Positions 34,691 through 46,080 of a stretch of DNA of 64,000 bases are shown piece by piece. Origin of the DNA: Heterobilharzia americana (Eukaryota; Platyhelminthes; Trematoda; Strigeidida; Schistosomatidae); contig OX104132.1 of assembly GCA_944470555.2 (NCBI GenBank), forward strand, positions 14,145,755 to 14,209,754, in the 5' to 3' direction. Every line of letters begins with the position of its first letter. Position 1 is the stretch's first letter. Position numbers and translations under genes: made by a program. The notes beneath the pieces are model-generated. The model saw only the letters and a list, made by a program, of their open reading frames with translations. It was not told the origin of the DNA and did no database searches.

Positions 34691-34972
34691 GTTTCTGTGC
34701 ACATATTCATATCACCTTGAGTTCCAGACTAACTAACAGATAAACAAAGACAAATTGTGAACGCTTCCTGACAAGCATAACAATCCCATTTACGTTCATA
34801 TTATTATCATTTATAGACAATGTAATCTGATTCGTCACCATTTACTACTTACACTATCGATAACTTTTACTTGTATTCTCTGAAGAAGTGATTCCCAAGA
34901 AGTCGCGAAACGCCAGAAATTTATTTTCTACTTCTTTGCGATTTTACAAAATATATTTCATTTATAATCTAA
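34690..34972 (+). repeat. PLE terminal-repeat arm (right) with minimal hammerhead
   Basis: Inverted partner of 33,502-33,840. The hammerhead-like motif at 34,876-34,918 reads TTCT, CTGAAGA, an extra A, stem II GTGATT with AAGTCGC (six pairs including wobbles), GAAA, then GCC at the cleavage triplet and AGAA pairing with TTCT. The near absence of stem III fits the minimal hammerheads reported in PLE terminal repeats. Confidence 0.72.
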
Positions 34973-35920
34973 TTAACCAATTCTCAACTTATTCAACTCT
35001 ATCAGGTCAAATTTTGATCCTGAAGTTTACAAAATATTATTTCGTTGATATATTTTAACGCTTCATAATTGAACACTTATTTAATTGTACTGATTTCAGA
35101 TTTTTCTCGGCTCCTTTGTGAATACAACATCCTGCTTTATACCTCGCATTATCTAATATTTACACTCTCTGGTGGAGTTGGATCAGCAGTGTAGGGGATA
35201 ATAAGAAAGATGACAATGTATCGGGAAACGTACGTAAATTTGGAGTCAGATACTAGGGCTTGACAATGCGACCTAATTAAAAATAGGGCTTACAGCTGAA
35301 ACTTTCATTCATTATTGAACATGACATTCTGTTTCACTAGACAAACAATAAATTTGTACTTATTACTCTAGAATAATTAACCACAGTGTACCAAAAAATG
35401 ACTAGTTCGGCAGGACAGTTTAAACTGACCTCTTGATGTATTTTGATTCCAGAAAAAAAGGTAATGTTGTTTAAGACCATACAATTTGAGTCTAGTCAAT
35501 GGCGTACAGCATCCTAGTAAAAGAATTCAAATAGTAGGATCTCAGCTTCAATAGTTCAGTTATATGCAGTGCTTAAAAATCACAAGTTAACTGGGTATCT
35601 TATTTCCCCTTCTGTTTAACTATTTTATATTACTTAGTGATTGGCTACTCAATGTTACTTCCATTCATGATAACAAAGATAAGTGTGAAAACTTATTTCA
35701 CTGGTCACCTGCTGGAGGCTCTTCAATTTTTATAATGTTTATATGTGAGGAGATTATATGAACGATTCTTCTAATTTACCTTCAGTAACTTTTTAGTTAA
35801 AAATTCCAAGTAGGGATAAAAATTAACATGGATTATAGGTGTTGACCTTGATGAAGAAATATATAAGGTGATCGGCTAAAACGGTATCAAAACTTGTAAA
35901 GAACTAAAAATCCTCAGCTA
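34973..35920. other. Unassigned AT-rich DNA
   Basis: No feature recognised. Confidence 0.5.
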
Positions 35921-35924
35921 TATT

Positions 35925-36110
35925 GTACAAGAAGTGGCCATCGTTCCTCCGTGGCATAGTGAATAACGTCTTGGGATTTGAAGCTATGGGTACAAGGTTC
36001 GAGTATCAGTGGGGATAACACTTGCTGGAGTGCAAGTACATCTAGCTGACGAGTCCAAAACAGGCCGAAACGCGCGTCCTAGATTCCTATGCTAGCCACA
36101 ACAAACTAGA
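35925..36110 (+). mobile_element. Smalpha SINE copy, best preserved
   Basis: Head TTGTACAAGAAGTGGCCATC, A-box-like region, B-box (GGTTCGAGTATC), CTTGCTGGAGTGCAAGTACA, hammerhead 36,040-36,084 and tail TGCTAGCCACAACAAAC. All Smalpha parts are in order. Confidence 0.87.
36040..36084 (+). ncRNA. Smalpha hammerhead ribozyme
   Basis: ATCTAG, core CTGACGA, stem II GTCC/GGCC (one mismatch), GAAA, ACGCGCGT as stem III, GTC site, CTAGAT. Stem I pairs perfectly and differs from the usual ATCCAG/CTGGAT on both strands, a compensatory double change. Confidence 0.82.
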
Positions 36111-37206
36111 TTATACTGTCATGAAGCTATAAAAATAAACACATTTACCGATGTAATGACGGTAGTTTTCATCTACGGATGCAAGAATTCAAATTTTCCT
36201 AAAGTAGCTTTCTAGATTGTTTCACCTTGAATATCTTAGATGAATTCACTAATAAAGGAAACTGAGTCAAATTGTATCATCCAGAAAAGAGTACTGTAAT
36301 GAAGAGAGGAATCTAAAGGCAATCACACTGCGTCAGCAACTGAAACCATAATATAGTGACTCCTTATGTCTTTTATGTGACCAACCAGTTGGCTAAAAAA
36401 TTAAAATCCTAGGTGACATATTAGGAGAATATCCGACTAATTTTCAAAATTGCAACAGTATACCTATTTTAATGATCACTGTCAACATGAGTTTAAAGCA
36501 GCTTGACATTTTGAAGGCATTATAACGCATTCGAAATCTTACTCATTCACCTTCCAGTTTCGATTTCTAGACTGTCTAACCTTTTCGTTGTCCAGCTCTA
36601 CTGTTTGTCACTTTTATTATTAAATGTAAGTACATCCTGTGTACTTGCTGAGTCATCTGCTCGCCTTTTTCTCTCCCTATTTTACTTTCCAGATTCTCGT
36701 GACGACCACTAAACTCACGGTGCTCTACGCGACCCCTGCAACAACGTACCTACCTACAAGCTAGACAAAAACTTATCAACAGTTGGTCGTTATAGTATTT
36801 CTTTCGCGATACGAATTTAAAACAAGCAACAAATGTCTTGAAAGCAGGATGTAATGGATTCATGAATTTCGGTTGAACGTATCAGCTGAACACTGTACGA
36901 CAGCCTGTGCCGGGACGTAGGTCACAGATGATTTTCCAGGCACCTGATGTTATGAAAGGCCAAATAGACTAGGAAATTGTAAAAACGAATAGTTTTCATT
37001 GGTGTGTAAGCTGTTTCCGTTGATAGACATACGTTACGGTGAGACAGAGATTGTTGCTAATTCGAACGCAAAACGTGTGACTTTTACGTCACATGGTAAT
37101 GTTACTTTTTGTAGTAGGAAATGGTGGGTATGTAAATTGGGCAGCTATTCAATGTTAATCCTTATTTCTTGTAAGATCTAGTATTTATAGGGAAAGTACG
37201 GTAATG
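36111..37206. other. Unassigned DNA
   Basis: No feature recognised; it may include internal sequence of the adjoining LTR-like element. Confidence 0.4.
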
Positions 37207-37545
37207 TGTTACGAATGCCAGCATCCCTTATATTCCATACTTACGACCTGTATATATTTTGACCGTTTTCTTCGCGTTCTTTTTTCTACACATTGGTCAC
37301 ATTTCATACAACCCGCTAGCGTTCTGATTGGTTCCTGACTCTTTAAATGTACTTATTATTCTTTGTCTTTCAAGGTTACTGTAAACTCTATAAACAGGGT
37401 CCGTCTTCAGTTCGACATACGATAAACTCAGTTGATTACCAGTCTTTTGATTTTCCTTTGTGAATAACTCAGGTTGAACCGTCTCAAGCCTCAACTATCA
37501 ATCGTTGATTATTATCGTTCGTCCTCACAACTCTGCATCGTAACA
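37207..37545. repeat. Possible solo LTR
   Basis: 339 bp bounded by TGTTACGA at the left and its exact reverse complement TCGTAACA at the right, the TG...CA end structure of retroviral-type LTRs. A TATA-like ATATATTTTG lies near 37,250. No target-site duplication is visible (AATG versus CAAC). No adjacent primer-binding site or element coding region was recognised, so this remains a candidate only. Confidence 0.4.
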
Positions 37546-38150
37546 CAACCTACTAAAGTGTAGCAACAATTCTAGACGAAAAATTGATGCTACTTTGATC
37601 ACAATATATGGTTGAAAGCTTCATTTCTCTCTTCAAAAAACCAAGTTCATTCTGTCGATAATGTTGCATATCAAATAGAGAAATTTAGATCAGGCACCAA
37701 ACTAGCTAATTTAACTGAGAGAACCTAGGTTTTCATTTCATGATGCAGTCGAAAAAGGTCAATTAGAATGTGCTCGTAGTCTTGAACGAGATGGAGTTAC
37801 AATTTGAGAAAATGAGTAAGTTAATAACATGTTGCAGATCCATCTTGGTAATGGATATTGTCAAGTAAGAAGTCATTAAGCATGGCTCATTTATTAGGTT
37901 AATGATGAAAATATTATTTAGCCTAGTGATGAGACGTCCACAACCAAATAACTACGTGATCACCAGGAACTTAACCCCTTCTGAAATTCGAACCTGTTAC
38001 GGAAAAACTAAGGCCTTAATGGTGAGAACGTAACTGAACGACACAGGTTCATATTTCAGTAAAATTAAAAAACATGTTTTCTTACTCTCGGGACTCATCA
38101 TTAAGTAGGTGTATCTACAAGTCTGACGTTCCATATGAAACCTCACCATC
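37546..38150. other. Unassigned DNA
   Basis: No feature recognised. Confidence 0.5.
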
Positions 38151-38154
38151 ATCA

Positions 38155-38760
38155 AGATCAACATATGATCAGGCATTACTCCGTAACGTTCCAAGTTGCC
38201 GCATCTCATATCAGCACATCAAATAACAAGGCAATAAAATGGAAGATGAAGAAGGATAGAAACATCGGTCAAAGGAAGTAGAAATAGGAAGTATTAGAAG
38301 AGAGGAAGAAAGAATGAGATTAGGTAGATAAGAATAATATGTGCATACATCTGCGCCACTGACATCGGTTCTGAGCCATATTACCTACAGTCTTCAATCA
38401 CTAGTTTATCTTGTCCCCCAGACACCGACCGGCTAGTCTTCATCGTCCTAAAGGGCTCAAACCATCAGTTAATGACTACATGCAATGGTACCATGTATTA
38501 ATATGGCCGCCCCGAGCTTTATTCCAGCCTAACTATACTCCAGCCAACATTGTGCGACGAGGCGAACGGTGGTTAGGCATAAGCGTAACATATGTCCAAG
38601 CCATCTTAGTCGATGAAGATTCGCAACCGCATCAACTGTCTTACCTCTCCTGCCTAAAACTCCACGCCTGACTTCTGCGTTACTCACGTGGTGAGACCGA
38701 GAAACACGGCCTATGATACGGAGGCAACGCTGGTCAAACACCTGAAACCTCATGTTTTCT
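38155..38760 (-). pseudogene. LINE C-terminal remnant (HRLRW-type) with 3' UTR
   Basis: On the minus strand: FDQRCLRIIGRVSRSHHVSN, AEVRRGVLG, VANLHRLRWLGHMLR (frame 38,529-38,753), then frameshifted MPNHRSPRRTML and a 3' UTR with CATCTCATATCAGCACATCA that is shared with 43,370-43,400. Same family as 27,280-27,760 and 43,330-44,990. Confidence 0.78.
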
Positions 38761-39105
38761 ACCTTTAATGACCTTTTCGAAGAGTTACACTAAGTACATA
38801 CACATAACTTTAGAATTCAAATCTCATATATAAATGTAAATAATATGGTTGAATTCTTGGTAAGATGTTGCCATAGATGAATATCTAAATACATTTTAAA
38901 GAAACACGGCACATTTGCTTTCTTTAAGAGATTATAACGTCATTTCGCTACGAAGCTCAAGTCAACAAACTTAAATGACAGTGGTTTACTGATCAACACA
39001 ATAGCCACGTTGATTACCACAACAGATTTGATTTGCTGAACATTTCTAAGGATATATAAAAAAATGAACAGAATCCCAACAAAAACAAGAATATCCTGAC
39101 AATAG
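38761..39105. other. Unassigned DNA
   Basis: No feature recognised. Confidence 0.5.
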
Positions 39106-39109
39106 TATT

Positions 39110-39615
39110 ATTTAGACGTAGTACTCATCATGGACTGACGTCAGTTAGGGAACCATTGAAAATCTGGGAGCACTGGACAGCTGTCTCGTCCTAGTATGGG
39201 ACTCCTCAGCAGTACGCACCCACGACCCAGCTAGGAATGAAACTCAGGACCTTTAGGTCTCACGGCGAACGCGTCAACCATTCAGCCACTGGGTCGGCTT
39301 CTAGTGGTTCACAATTTCCAACTTCTGTCAATTCACGACATAGCGCGACTGTCACCCAAGGTCTTCAGTTAGCATCCGCTTCACTTCCGACTGGTTGACC
39401 CCATAGGTCACGGCTTCTCATTAGAACTTCCTGACATCCATTTGGAAGCAAGTCTCTAATGAGCACTATAGAGTAATGTATTTTGGGTTCGACCCCTAGC
39501 CGGGTCGTGGTGCATACTGCTGAGGAGTCTCATACTAGGACGAAACAGCTGTCCAGAGGTCCCGGATTTTCAATGGTTCCCTAACTGAAGTCAGTCCATG
39601 ATGAATACTACGTCT
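39110..39615. mobile_element. Composite hammerhead SINE, head-to-head, older subfamily
   Basis: A minus-strand copy (39,110 to about 39,475) carries its tail, hammerhead (39,170-39,215), head and body. It abuts a plus-strand fragment with B-box-like GGTTCGACCCC, hammerhead (about 39,513-39,560) and tail to 39,615. The minus ribozyme has core CTGAGGA but GAGA in place of GAAA. The plus one keeps CTGAGGA, GAAA and GTC, but stem I is weakened (CAGAGG). The body block (AATGAGCACTATAGAG) is shared with 141-672. Confidence 0.8.
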
Positions 39616-39654
39616 AAATTAAAAATCCCCATTCATCTCAGAAATACAATAGCA

Positions 39655-40310
39655 TTATTATTATTTGTCACTTGGGTTCCTAGTGGAACATAGGGTTTCA
39701 GTAGCACATCTACATTGCATTCTGTTCTCTGCAATCCTTCGAACCTGGCTCCACAACAGCCCAGAAGCTCTCATTTCTTCCTCACATGATCCCCTTCATG
39801 TCACCCTCGCCTCGGATGCTAAACTCGTCGTTCCCCAACTGGGTTCCACTCGAGGGCCTAGCCTGGCGCATGATGTCCCCGAATCGTCTTCTCAGTGCAT
39901 GCCCAATCCATCTTCACTGCCTTCTGCATATTTGTTGAGCGATAGGTTCTTGGTTGGTTCGTGGCCAGCCAGCCAGAGTTCCTTGTTACTTATTCTTTCT
40001 GGCCATCTCAGCTTCAGTATCGAGCCAGCGTAGGCAGTTGTTGATGAATATCTGTAGTTTGTTGAAAATGCTTTTCGTAACTCACCAAGTCTCTGAAACA
40101 TCACATAGAAGCACTGACTTGACTGACATTAGAGTTGAAAATCCGGATCTTGTTCTTTATGCTGAGTGCAGATCTCCACACTGGTTTCAGGTTAATGAAT
40201 GCGTCTTGCTTTTCCGATCCTGGCTTTGGTGTCCTTGTCTGTGCCGCCTGTAGTTGAAACGACGCTGCCTAGATAGGTGAAAGAGGCTACTTCGTTTTAG
40301 TTTCTGCTTT
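39655..40310 (-). pseudogene. RTE-type (SR2-like) retrotransposon, 3' fragment copy 3
   Basis: Minus-strand homologue of 12,700-13,360 and 25,370-26,010. It has the 3' terminus near 39,665 (complement of GGAACATAGGG), the WIGH-type terminal block and upstream sequence up to about 40,300. The RT catalytic box is not included. Open frames on the plus strand here are shadows. Confidence 0.82.
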
Positions 40311-41525
40311 CGCAGATTCCTAGCACTTCAATGCTATACCTTCTCATCTCCTTTGCTATCTGGGCAGCCTTAGTAGGTTCACACATGGTGCGGACATCTC
40401 ATGTCCCCATCCTTACTTTCGATTTCATCGAGAGAAGAGAAGACACATCGGCCAATTGGCTTCCCGAAGGCTTTCACCAACCGGTGTCATTTCATCTCAC
40501 TGATTCCAGCGAGGAATACGTTTGTTTTATTTTTTTATATTTTGTCTGTGCTGTGAAGTTTCCATAACGGTTGGATTGGTTTCGCGGGGCAGGGTTGCTA
40601 GCCCTATGCCCAACCTTCCCTCTTTACTCAGGCTTAGGACTGGCTAGTAACTAGCGAACTAGTTAACCAGGAGAACTTATCCTGACAACAGTAGGATGCT
40701 CAAACTTAATTTCAAGACAAGGGATGATTTTCAGCATTACCGCAAAACCAATTTTGAATTTTATCACCCAAGATCTTCAAACGACCAAAAAATCCTATTG
40801 CTCTGGAAGCTGATAAAAACAATACGTTGAAACCCAAAGTAATGTTTCAATTCGACCCATGAAACTTTCAAATATCAGGGATGAAATTGGCAACTAAGGT
40901 GAGATATTCAGTATGACCAGCTCAGAGAAAGGGATAAGTATAGAATAGTAAACCATTCAAAACCTACGCTACAATAAGTCATGCGGTCATAATAGTTTTG
41001 AGAAGACAATAATCTAAGGATATTTCCTCTTATTCAATCAAATTTTATACGCTGAATACAATACATCATTTGATCCGAAGGGATCATTCTTTTTGTTTCA
41101 CGATGTTTTGATTTTTGTAACTCATATTCTTTCATTAAACTGGCGAAAATTGTACGATTCCAGTCTAGTTTTACCTAGGAAAAAAATGTAAACCAAAAGG
41201 TGAGATTAGGAGGAAAGTGAAACTGATATGACTCAACATAACAGTGAGTAGGACCAGACGCTAGGCTAAAAAGTAAAAACATAGGATCAGACTTGAAGCC
41301 TTTGTATATGAGACAAGATGAGGCAATAAAGTCGCACAACTGTGAATTGAAAAGGATACTTGATATCACGTTTACTATTGGGTTTTCCCCCATGACTTGA
41401 GCCGAGGTATCAACAAATCCATGTGGGAAAAATGGAATACACAGAATGTTAACGGTTAGGAGAAACTTCAGCTTGTTGATTGAACATTATACACATGCAC
41501 AGGATTGCTAGGCTGATATAGTTAT
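40311..41525. other. Unassigned DNA
   Basis: 40,320-40,640 is less AT-rich and may be another retrotransposon fragment, but no motif is identifiable. The rest shows nothing. Confidence 0.4.
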
Positions 41526-41529
41526 TGCT

Positions 41530-42470
41530 ATCGATGCTTTTGTCTTCAAGAACTATAGTACAGATTACATACACGGGTCTAATCTTTCTTTGAAGGCATT
41601 CAGATGGTACCGAGGTAGCGACATCCAGGAGACAGTTTCAGGTTTTTGAGATTCTAACTGAGAGGAAATTCTTCTGCTTTGGACCTTGAGGGGATATTCA
41701 ACTTCTGCTGGTGCCCTCTGATTTTAATAGTATTTATCTTGACAAGTTCGCGCAGATCGTAGTCTCTAAGTGTTTACAAGACGTATCACATCATACGGGA
41801 ACCTCAAAGTCACTTGATAGTAGTCGAATGGGTTCATTGTTCTGTTTTCTCATCATATGGGGTATTGGAGGGCCTTGTACTATCTTATTAGCTCTTCTCT
41901 GAAACTTATCTAGTATTTATTTTCCCCGGACTAGGTGTGTATATTGTATTCCGGATTTGGGTGGGTGTAAGCGGTTTTGAAGTCGTCTTTCATGAACTTA
42001 CCAAATATTCAGAGAAAAATCCTTAACACTGAATTGCCTTTCTTGTTAATACTAGGTGTACGGTTAGAGCAAGTGAGACTATCAAATATAGGCATTCCTG
42101 TCAGATTATTCAATGATATTCGGTAAAACTTTGGTTTCCATGATAAATCTAACCAGTACTTGCTTGTGATGAATTCCAGGCGTATCTTTAGAATCGGCTC
42201 AATCCCTCTCTTTACGTCAGCTTCGGGTATGTCACAGTCGCTTCTATTATCGATTTTACTCCTGCTCTTTAGATCTTTAGCAAACAGTACTGATGGTTTA
42301 AGAATTTCAAGTAGTTGATCGATATTCGCTTTTAACATATCGGTTTGAGTAGTGATCCTTGGAGAACACCACTCTAACAAAGATAACTTGTCTAGCTGAA
42401 GTCATTGACTGTTACCATGAAGTCACAGCCGCAAGATACGAACTAAGACAGGTTAATTCTCATGTTTGAG
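41530..42470 (-). pseudogene. CR1/Jockey-like LINE C-terminal remnant
   Basis: On the minus strand a 123-aa open stretch (42,009-42,380) ends in KKGNSVLRIF. Across a stop it continues as FGKFMKDDFKTAYTHPN, then the post-RT region (QRRATK-type block decayed to RRANKIVQGPP) and RGHQYKL/RRISS-like sequence. The order fits the thumb and C-terminal region of CR1-type reverse transcriptases. The catalytic YADD box was not found. Assignment is by analogy with the better copies at 48-52 kb and 57-62 kb. Confidence 0.55.
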
Positions 42471-43325
42471 CACCGGCAGCACTTAGTTTGATCAGAAGAT
42501 AGTAATGAGTGACTCTATAAAAGGCTTTTCATATATAAGGGTAGATATTTGCTTGGCTTGGACAACTGAGAAGTAGTTTCATGATATCTACACCCACTAA
42601 CAACAAAATAAAACGAATAACAGTGACTTAGAGGCAAATATTGGTTCTAGGTGTTGTTGCTTTTCAGAAGATGATGTAGAAGGTTGTTTATCATTAAAAT
42701 TCTATATGTTGGCAGTGAATGATAATACCTTTATTAAGGTTCATTTCAGAATGTTCAGTGGAAAATGGGCATGCGAACATGGTCACATTTTGTGGGTGTC
42801 ATCGGTGAATAATACAGGAATACACTCTGAAAGTTTGCAATGCAGTGAAAAAATCACCTAGCGAAGGTTCTACCAACCGACCACAAAATGTTTGGATGTC
42901 TTGTCTGACCCAATTATTTCTCTGACTTTGAACATCCGTATACTCTAAGTTGCAGTTATTTTGGGATTACGGTACACAGATCAGAGCTGCTAATTCCAAA
43001 TGATTCGTCTGAGCGTGCCGTTACTCAACTGTTTTTGTATTTTATGTGATTAAGAAGCGAAGGTGGATACTGCTAGCTGGAAAATCTCTGCGATACGGTG
43101 ATCAGATATAAATTTTAACTCTGAAATTCACTCCTGTAGATGGCTCCTAGTCTGTAGTATTCATAGAGTTTGGTACCTTTGTATTAACTTTTCCGATGCT
43201 TAACAAGTGTTTCTCAGCCTGCTGTTACGAACGAATATGAATATGGTTATTGCCTAATCGTTTTTTCCCTAAGGGTATTGATACTAATGCAATCAACAGA
43301 AGAGAAAATACAAACATATCAAGAA
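42471..43325. other. Unassigned DNA
   Basis: No feature recognised. Confidence 0.5.
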
Positions 43326-43329
43326 CATA

Positions 43330-44990
43330 TAATTAACACAGGAACTGGCATTACTGCGTAGCGACTTAAGTTGCCACACATCATATCACCACTTCAAGTG
43401 AGAATATTTCAAGATGGAAAGTTAAATAGTCCAAAAAGTAGTCAAAAGTTGTGAAAGTCGTGGAAGAAGAGCGACAGGAATGAAACAATTCTGGAACTCA
43501 TCATATCGATTAAAGCAGAGATAATGTATGGATACATCTGGGTCACTGAGATCGGTCCTTAGCTATGTCACCTAGAATTTCCAACCACTGCTTTCTGTTA
43601 TCACATGCACGCCAACAGTGAAGTTTACATTTACATACACGACTCACACCAGTAGTCAAAGACTTCATGCAGTGATGCCATGCTTTAGTCTGGTCGCCCC
43701 GAACATTTTTCCAGTCTGAACCTACTTCAACCGTCCTTGCGAGACGAGGCAGACGGTGACTAGACATGCGTAACACATGTTCCTCCACCTGAGCTGACGA
43801 AGATTCACAACCACACCAACTGACTTTCCTCTTAACCTGACTTCTACGTTACTGACGTGGTAATACCACAACACGGTCTATGTCATGAAGGTAATAGAGG
43901 TCAAGCACCTGAGGTCTTGATCCTTCATTATTGGCTCCGTGTTTGTCAGTCATAGAGTAGAACAGAGTGAAATATAGCGCCGTAAACTCTATCTTTAAGT
44001 GGCAACGAGATATCACGGCTGTGTCACAAGTGGTATATGGCAGCGACTAAGCCAATCGAGCTTATTGTATCCGTAGAGAGATTTCGTCGATCACTGACCT
44101 ATCACGTCTGACTCGACTTCCCAGACAAGTCAAGTGGTCAACGGACTCAACCGCTTCACTCGCTATTGTAAGACAGGATACCGCTGAAGACTAGTCGTAG
44201 AGGAACAATTTGCAATTGAGTAGCGAGAAACACATCCCAAACATTCTTAAATTGCCACTCAAGGTGTCCAGAGGACTGCATCTTCACCCACCAGGATTGT
44301 CATCTGCGTATTCTAGATCTACCAAGGATTTTCCTGTGGTAGGATTAGTCCCCACAATGTCACGCGATGAGAGGGAGACCATCATAAGTACGTCTGTGAT
44401 AGTGTTGAATAAGAATGGACAGGCTGGACATCTTCGATGGACACCACACGACGTAAACAACGTAGACTCTAACACCCACAAATGTTCGAGTACAGAGCAT
44501 TCCATAAAGTGATGTACTTACTTAGTGCTCCTCACAATGTGACTGCTAGATGACTCCTCGATCTACAGAGTCGAGCGCCGCAATCGGGTCGACAGTATCG
44601 GGTGTCGATTAGTATGCCCGTGTTCCAGAACCTGGGGAGAATAAATGTCTGGTCTATACACCCACGACCAGATCTATCATCTGCCTGGTTTCCTCGGATT
44701 CATTGTCCCGGAGCTCTCTTTAAACGTCGGATGATCATAGAACCGAGAATCTTAGACGCTATGTTCGCCAGGTTAGTTCCCCTATGGCTAACACACGTGG
44801 ATCTCTACCCTTTCTTGAAGACTGGGACAATCAGCGATTAAGACCAGTCAGAGAAGATCGTATCTGACTCCCATCCGCCAGCTAACAGCTTAGCTGACCT
44901 GACCTATTATTCGCGACTACCATCCTTTAACACCTCTGGTACTAGTCTGTTTAGCCCTCCTTTGTTTCAGATTACTTACTACTTTCTTGA
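43330..44990 (-). pseudogene. Non-LTR retrotransposon, RT plus HRLRW-type C-terminus
   Basis: Minus-strand order from 5': an RT region around 44,950-44,560; a block reading CGVHRRCPACPFLFNTITDV, the RQGCPLSPFLFN motif, at about 44,400-44,460; LVDLEYADD at about 44,290-44,320, the catalytic box; the C-terminal segment EEHVLRMSSHRLPR and KAWHHCMKSLTTGVSRV (43,543-43,788); then a 3' UTR shared with 38,155-38,300. Stops and frameshifts are frequent. This copy shows that the C-terminal remnants at 27 and 38 kb come from an RT-bearing element. Confidence 0.82.
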
Positions 44991-46080
44991 CTTCTTCAAG
45001 TGCTAGAGAATTTATCTCAATGTTGAAGAGAAGCGATGGAAGTTTAGACACATGTTTACAGGAAACTATCAAACTTGGATTTTACGTCATCTCACCCTAC
45101 ATATGCCAAGGTATGCCTGGCAAAAATTTTTCAGTAATAGAAAAATCTAAGTAAGATACTCGAATATGGTGGAAACATTACCATTTAATAACTGTCCTAC
45201 GGAGTTTCTTTAAGATTTTATGAGAACTCATGAAAACAAGAGTAAGATTGAAGACAATTGCAACATCTCTACAAGAGAACTAAAATCCTCTAGTGTTGCT
45301 GTGTAAAGAAGGGAAATGAGAAATCTTGCAATGGATTTCGGATGCTTGTACTAGGATATCATTTATAGACACAAACTCTCAAAGGGAAGCTTTGCATGCT
45401 AAAAGATCCACCATATTTAATTAGATACAAAAAAAACCCTAATCTATAAAATAGCAAATAATGATTGAGGTCAAGAACACAGGTCAAAGTAGCAGGTCGG
45501 GGTCAGTCAGGATAGCGAAGCAAAAGACTCGGATATCAATCCAGATGCATTGACTCATCACGCTACAGGATGGGTTAGGGTAGCAGTTTTACGATGCAAT
45601 CTAACTAGGTAGAGCAGGGATTGTTTACAGAATCTTCGTTCATTGAATCAAAACTTAACACATGAAACAGGAATGATTCATCACATATTGCAGATATTTG
45701 GAAAGTGTTACTGTTATTAAAATAACAATAAAGAAATGTTGAACTACATAGGTTTGAAAGTTGCATGATTACCTTCATATGAATATGTGCGATAAATTCT
45801 GCTCGAAACGTTGATCAGTAAACAAAACTCACCGTGCGCTATGTCAAATAAACAATATGGTGTAGAATTATGTTCAGATACAGTGCCCGATTTTTACTCT
45901 TACACTTATTCAATCTACTTGAAATTCTTCGTTACTGAGTAGAGGCAATTTTTGGAGAAATTCGGTTTTCCCTCAATCTGGTAACAGGATTTACGTTTTC
46001 TGTTAAAGTTAGTAGCCAAGTAGATATGAAGTGGTAAGAAGAAAAGCAGTTACTGTTGTAGTGTAAATCGCTGCATTATG
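44991..46080. other. Unassigned DNA with a GAAACGTT-like motif
   Basis: 45,785-45,830 reads GCGATAAATTCTGCTCGAAA then CGTTGATCAGTAAAC, related to 25,285-25,345 and 28,495-28,545. Nothing else recognised. Confidence 0.4.
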
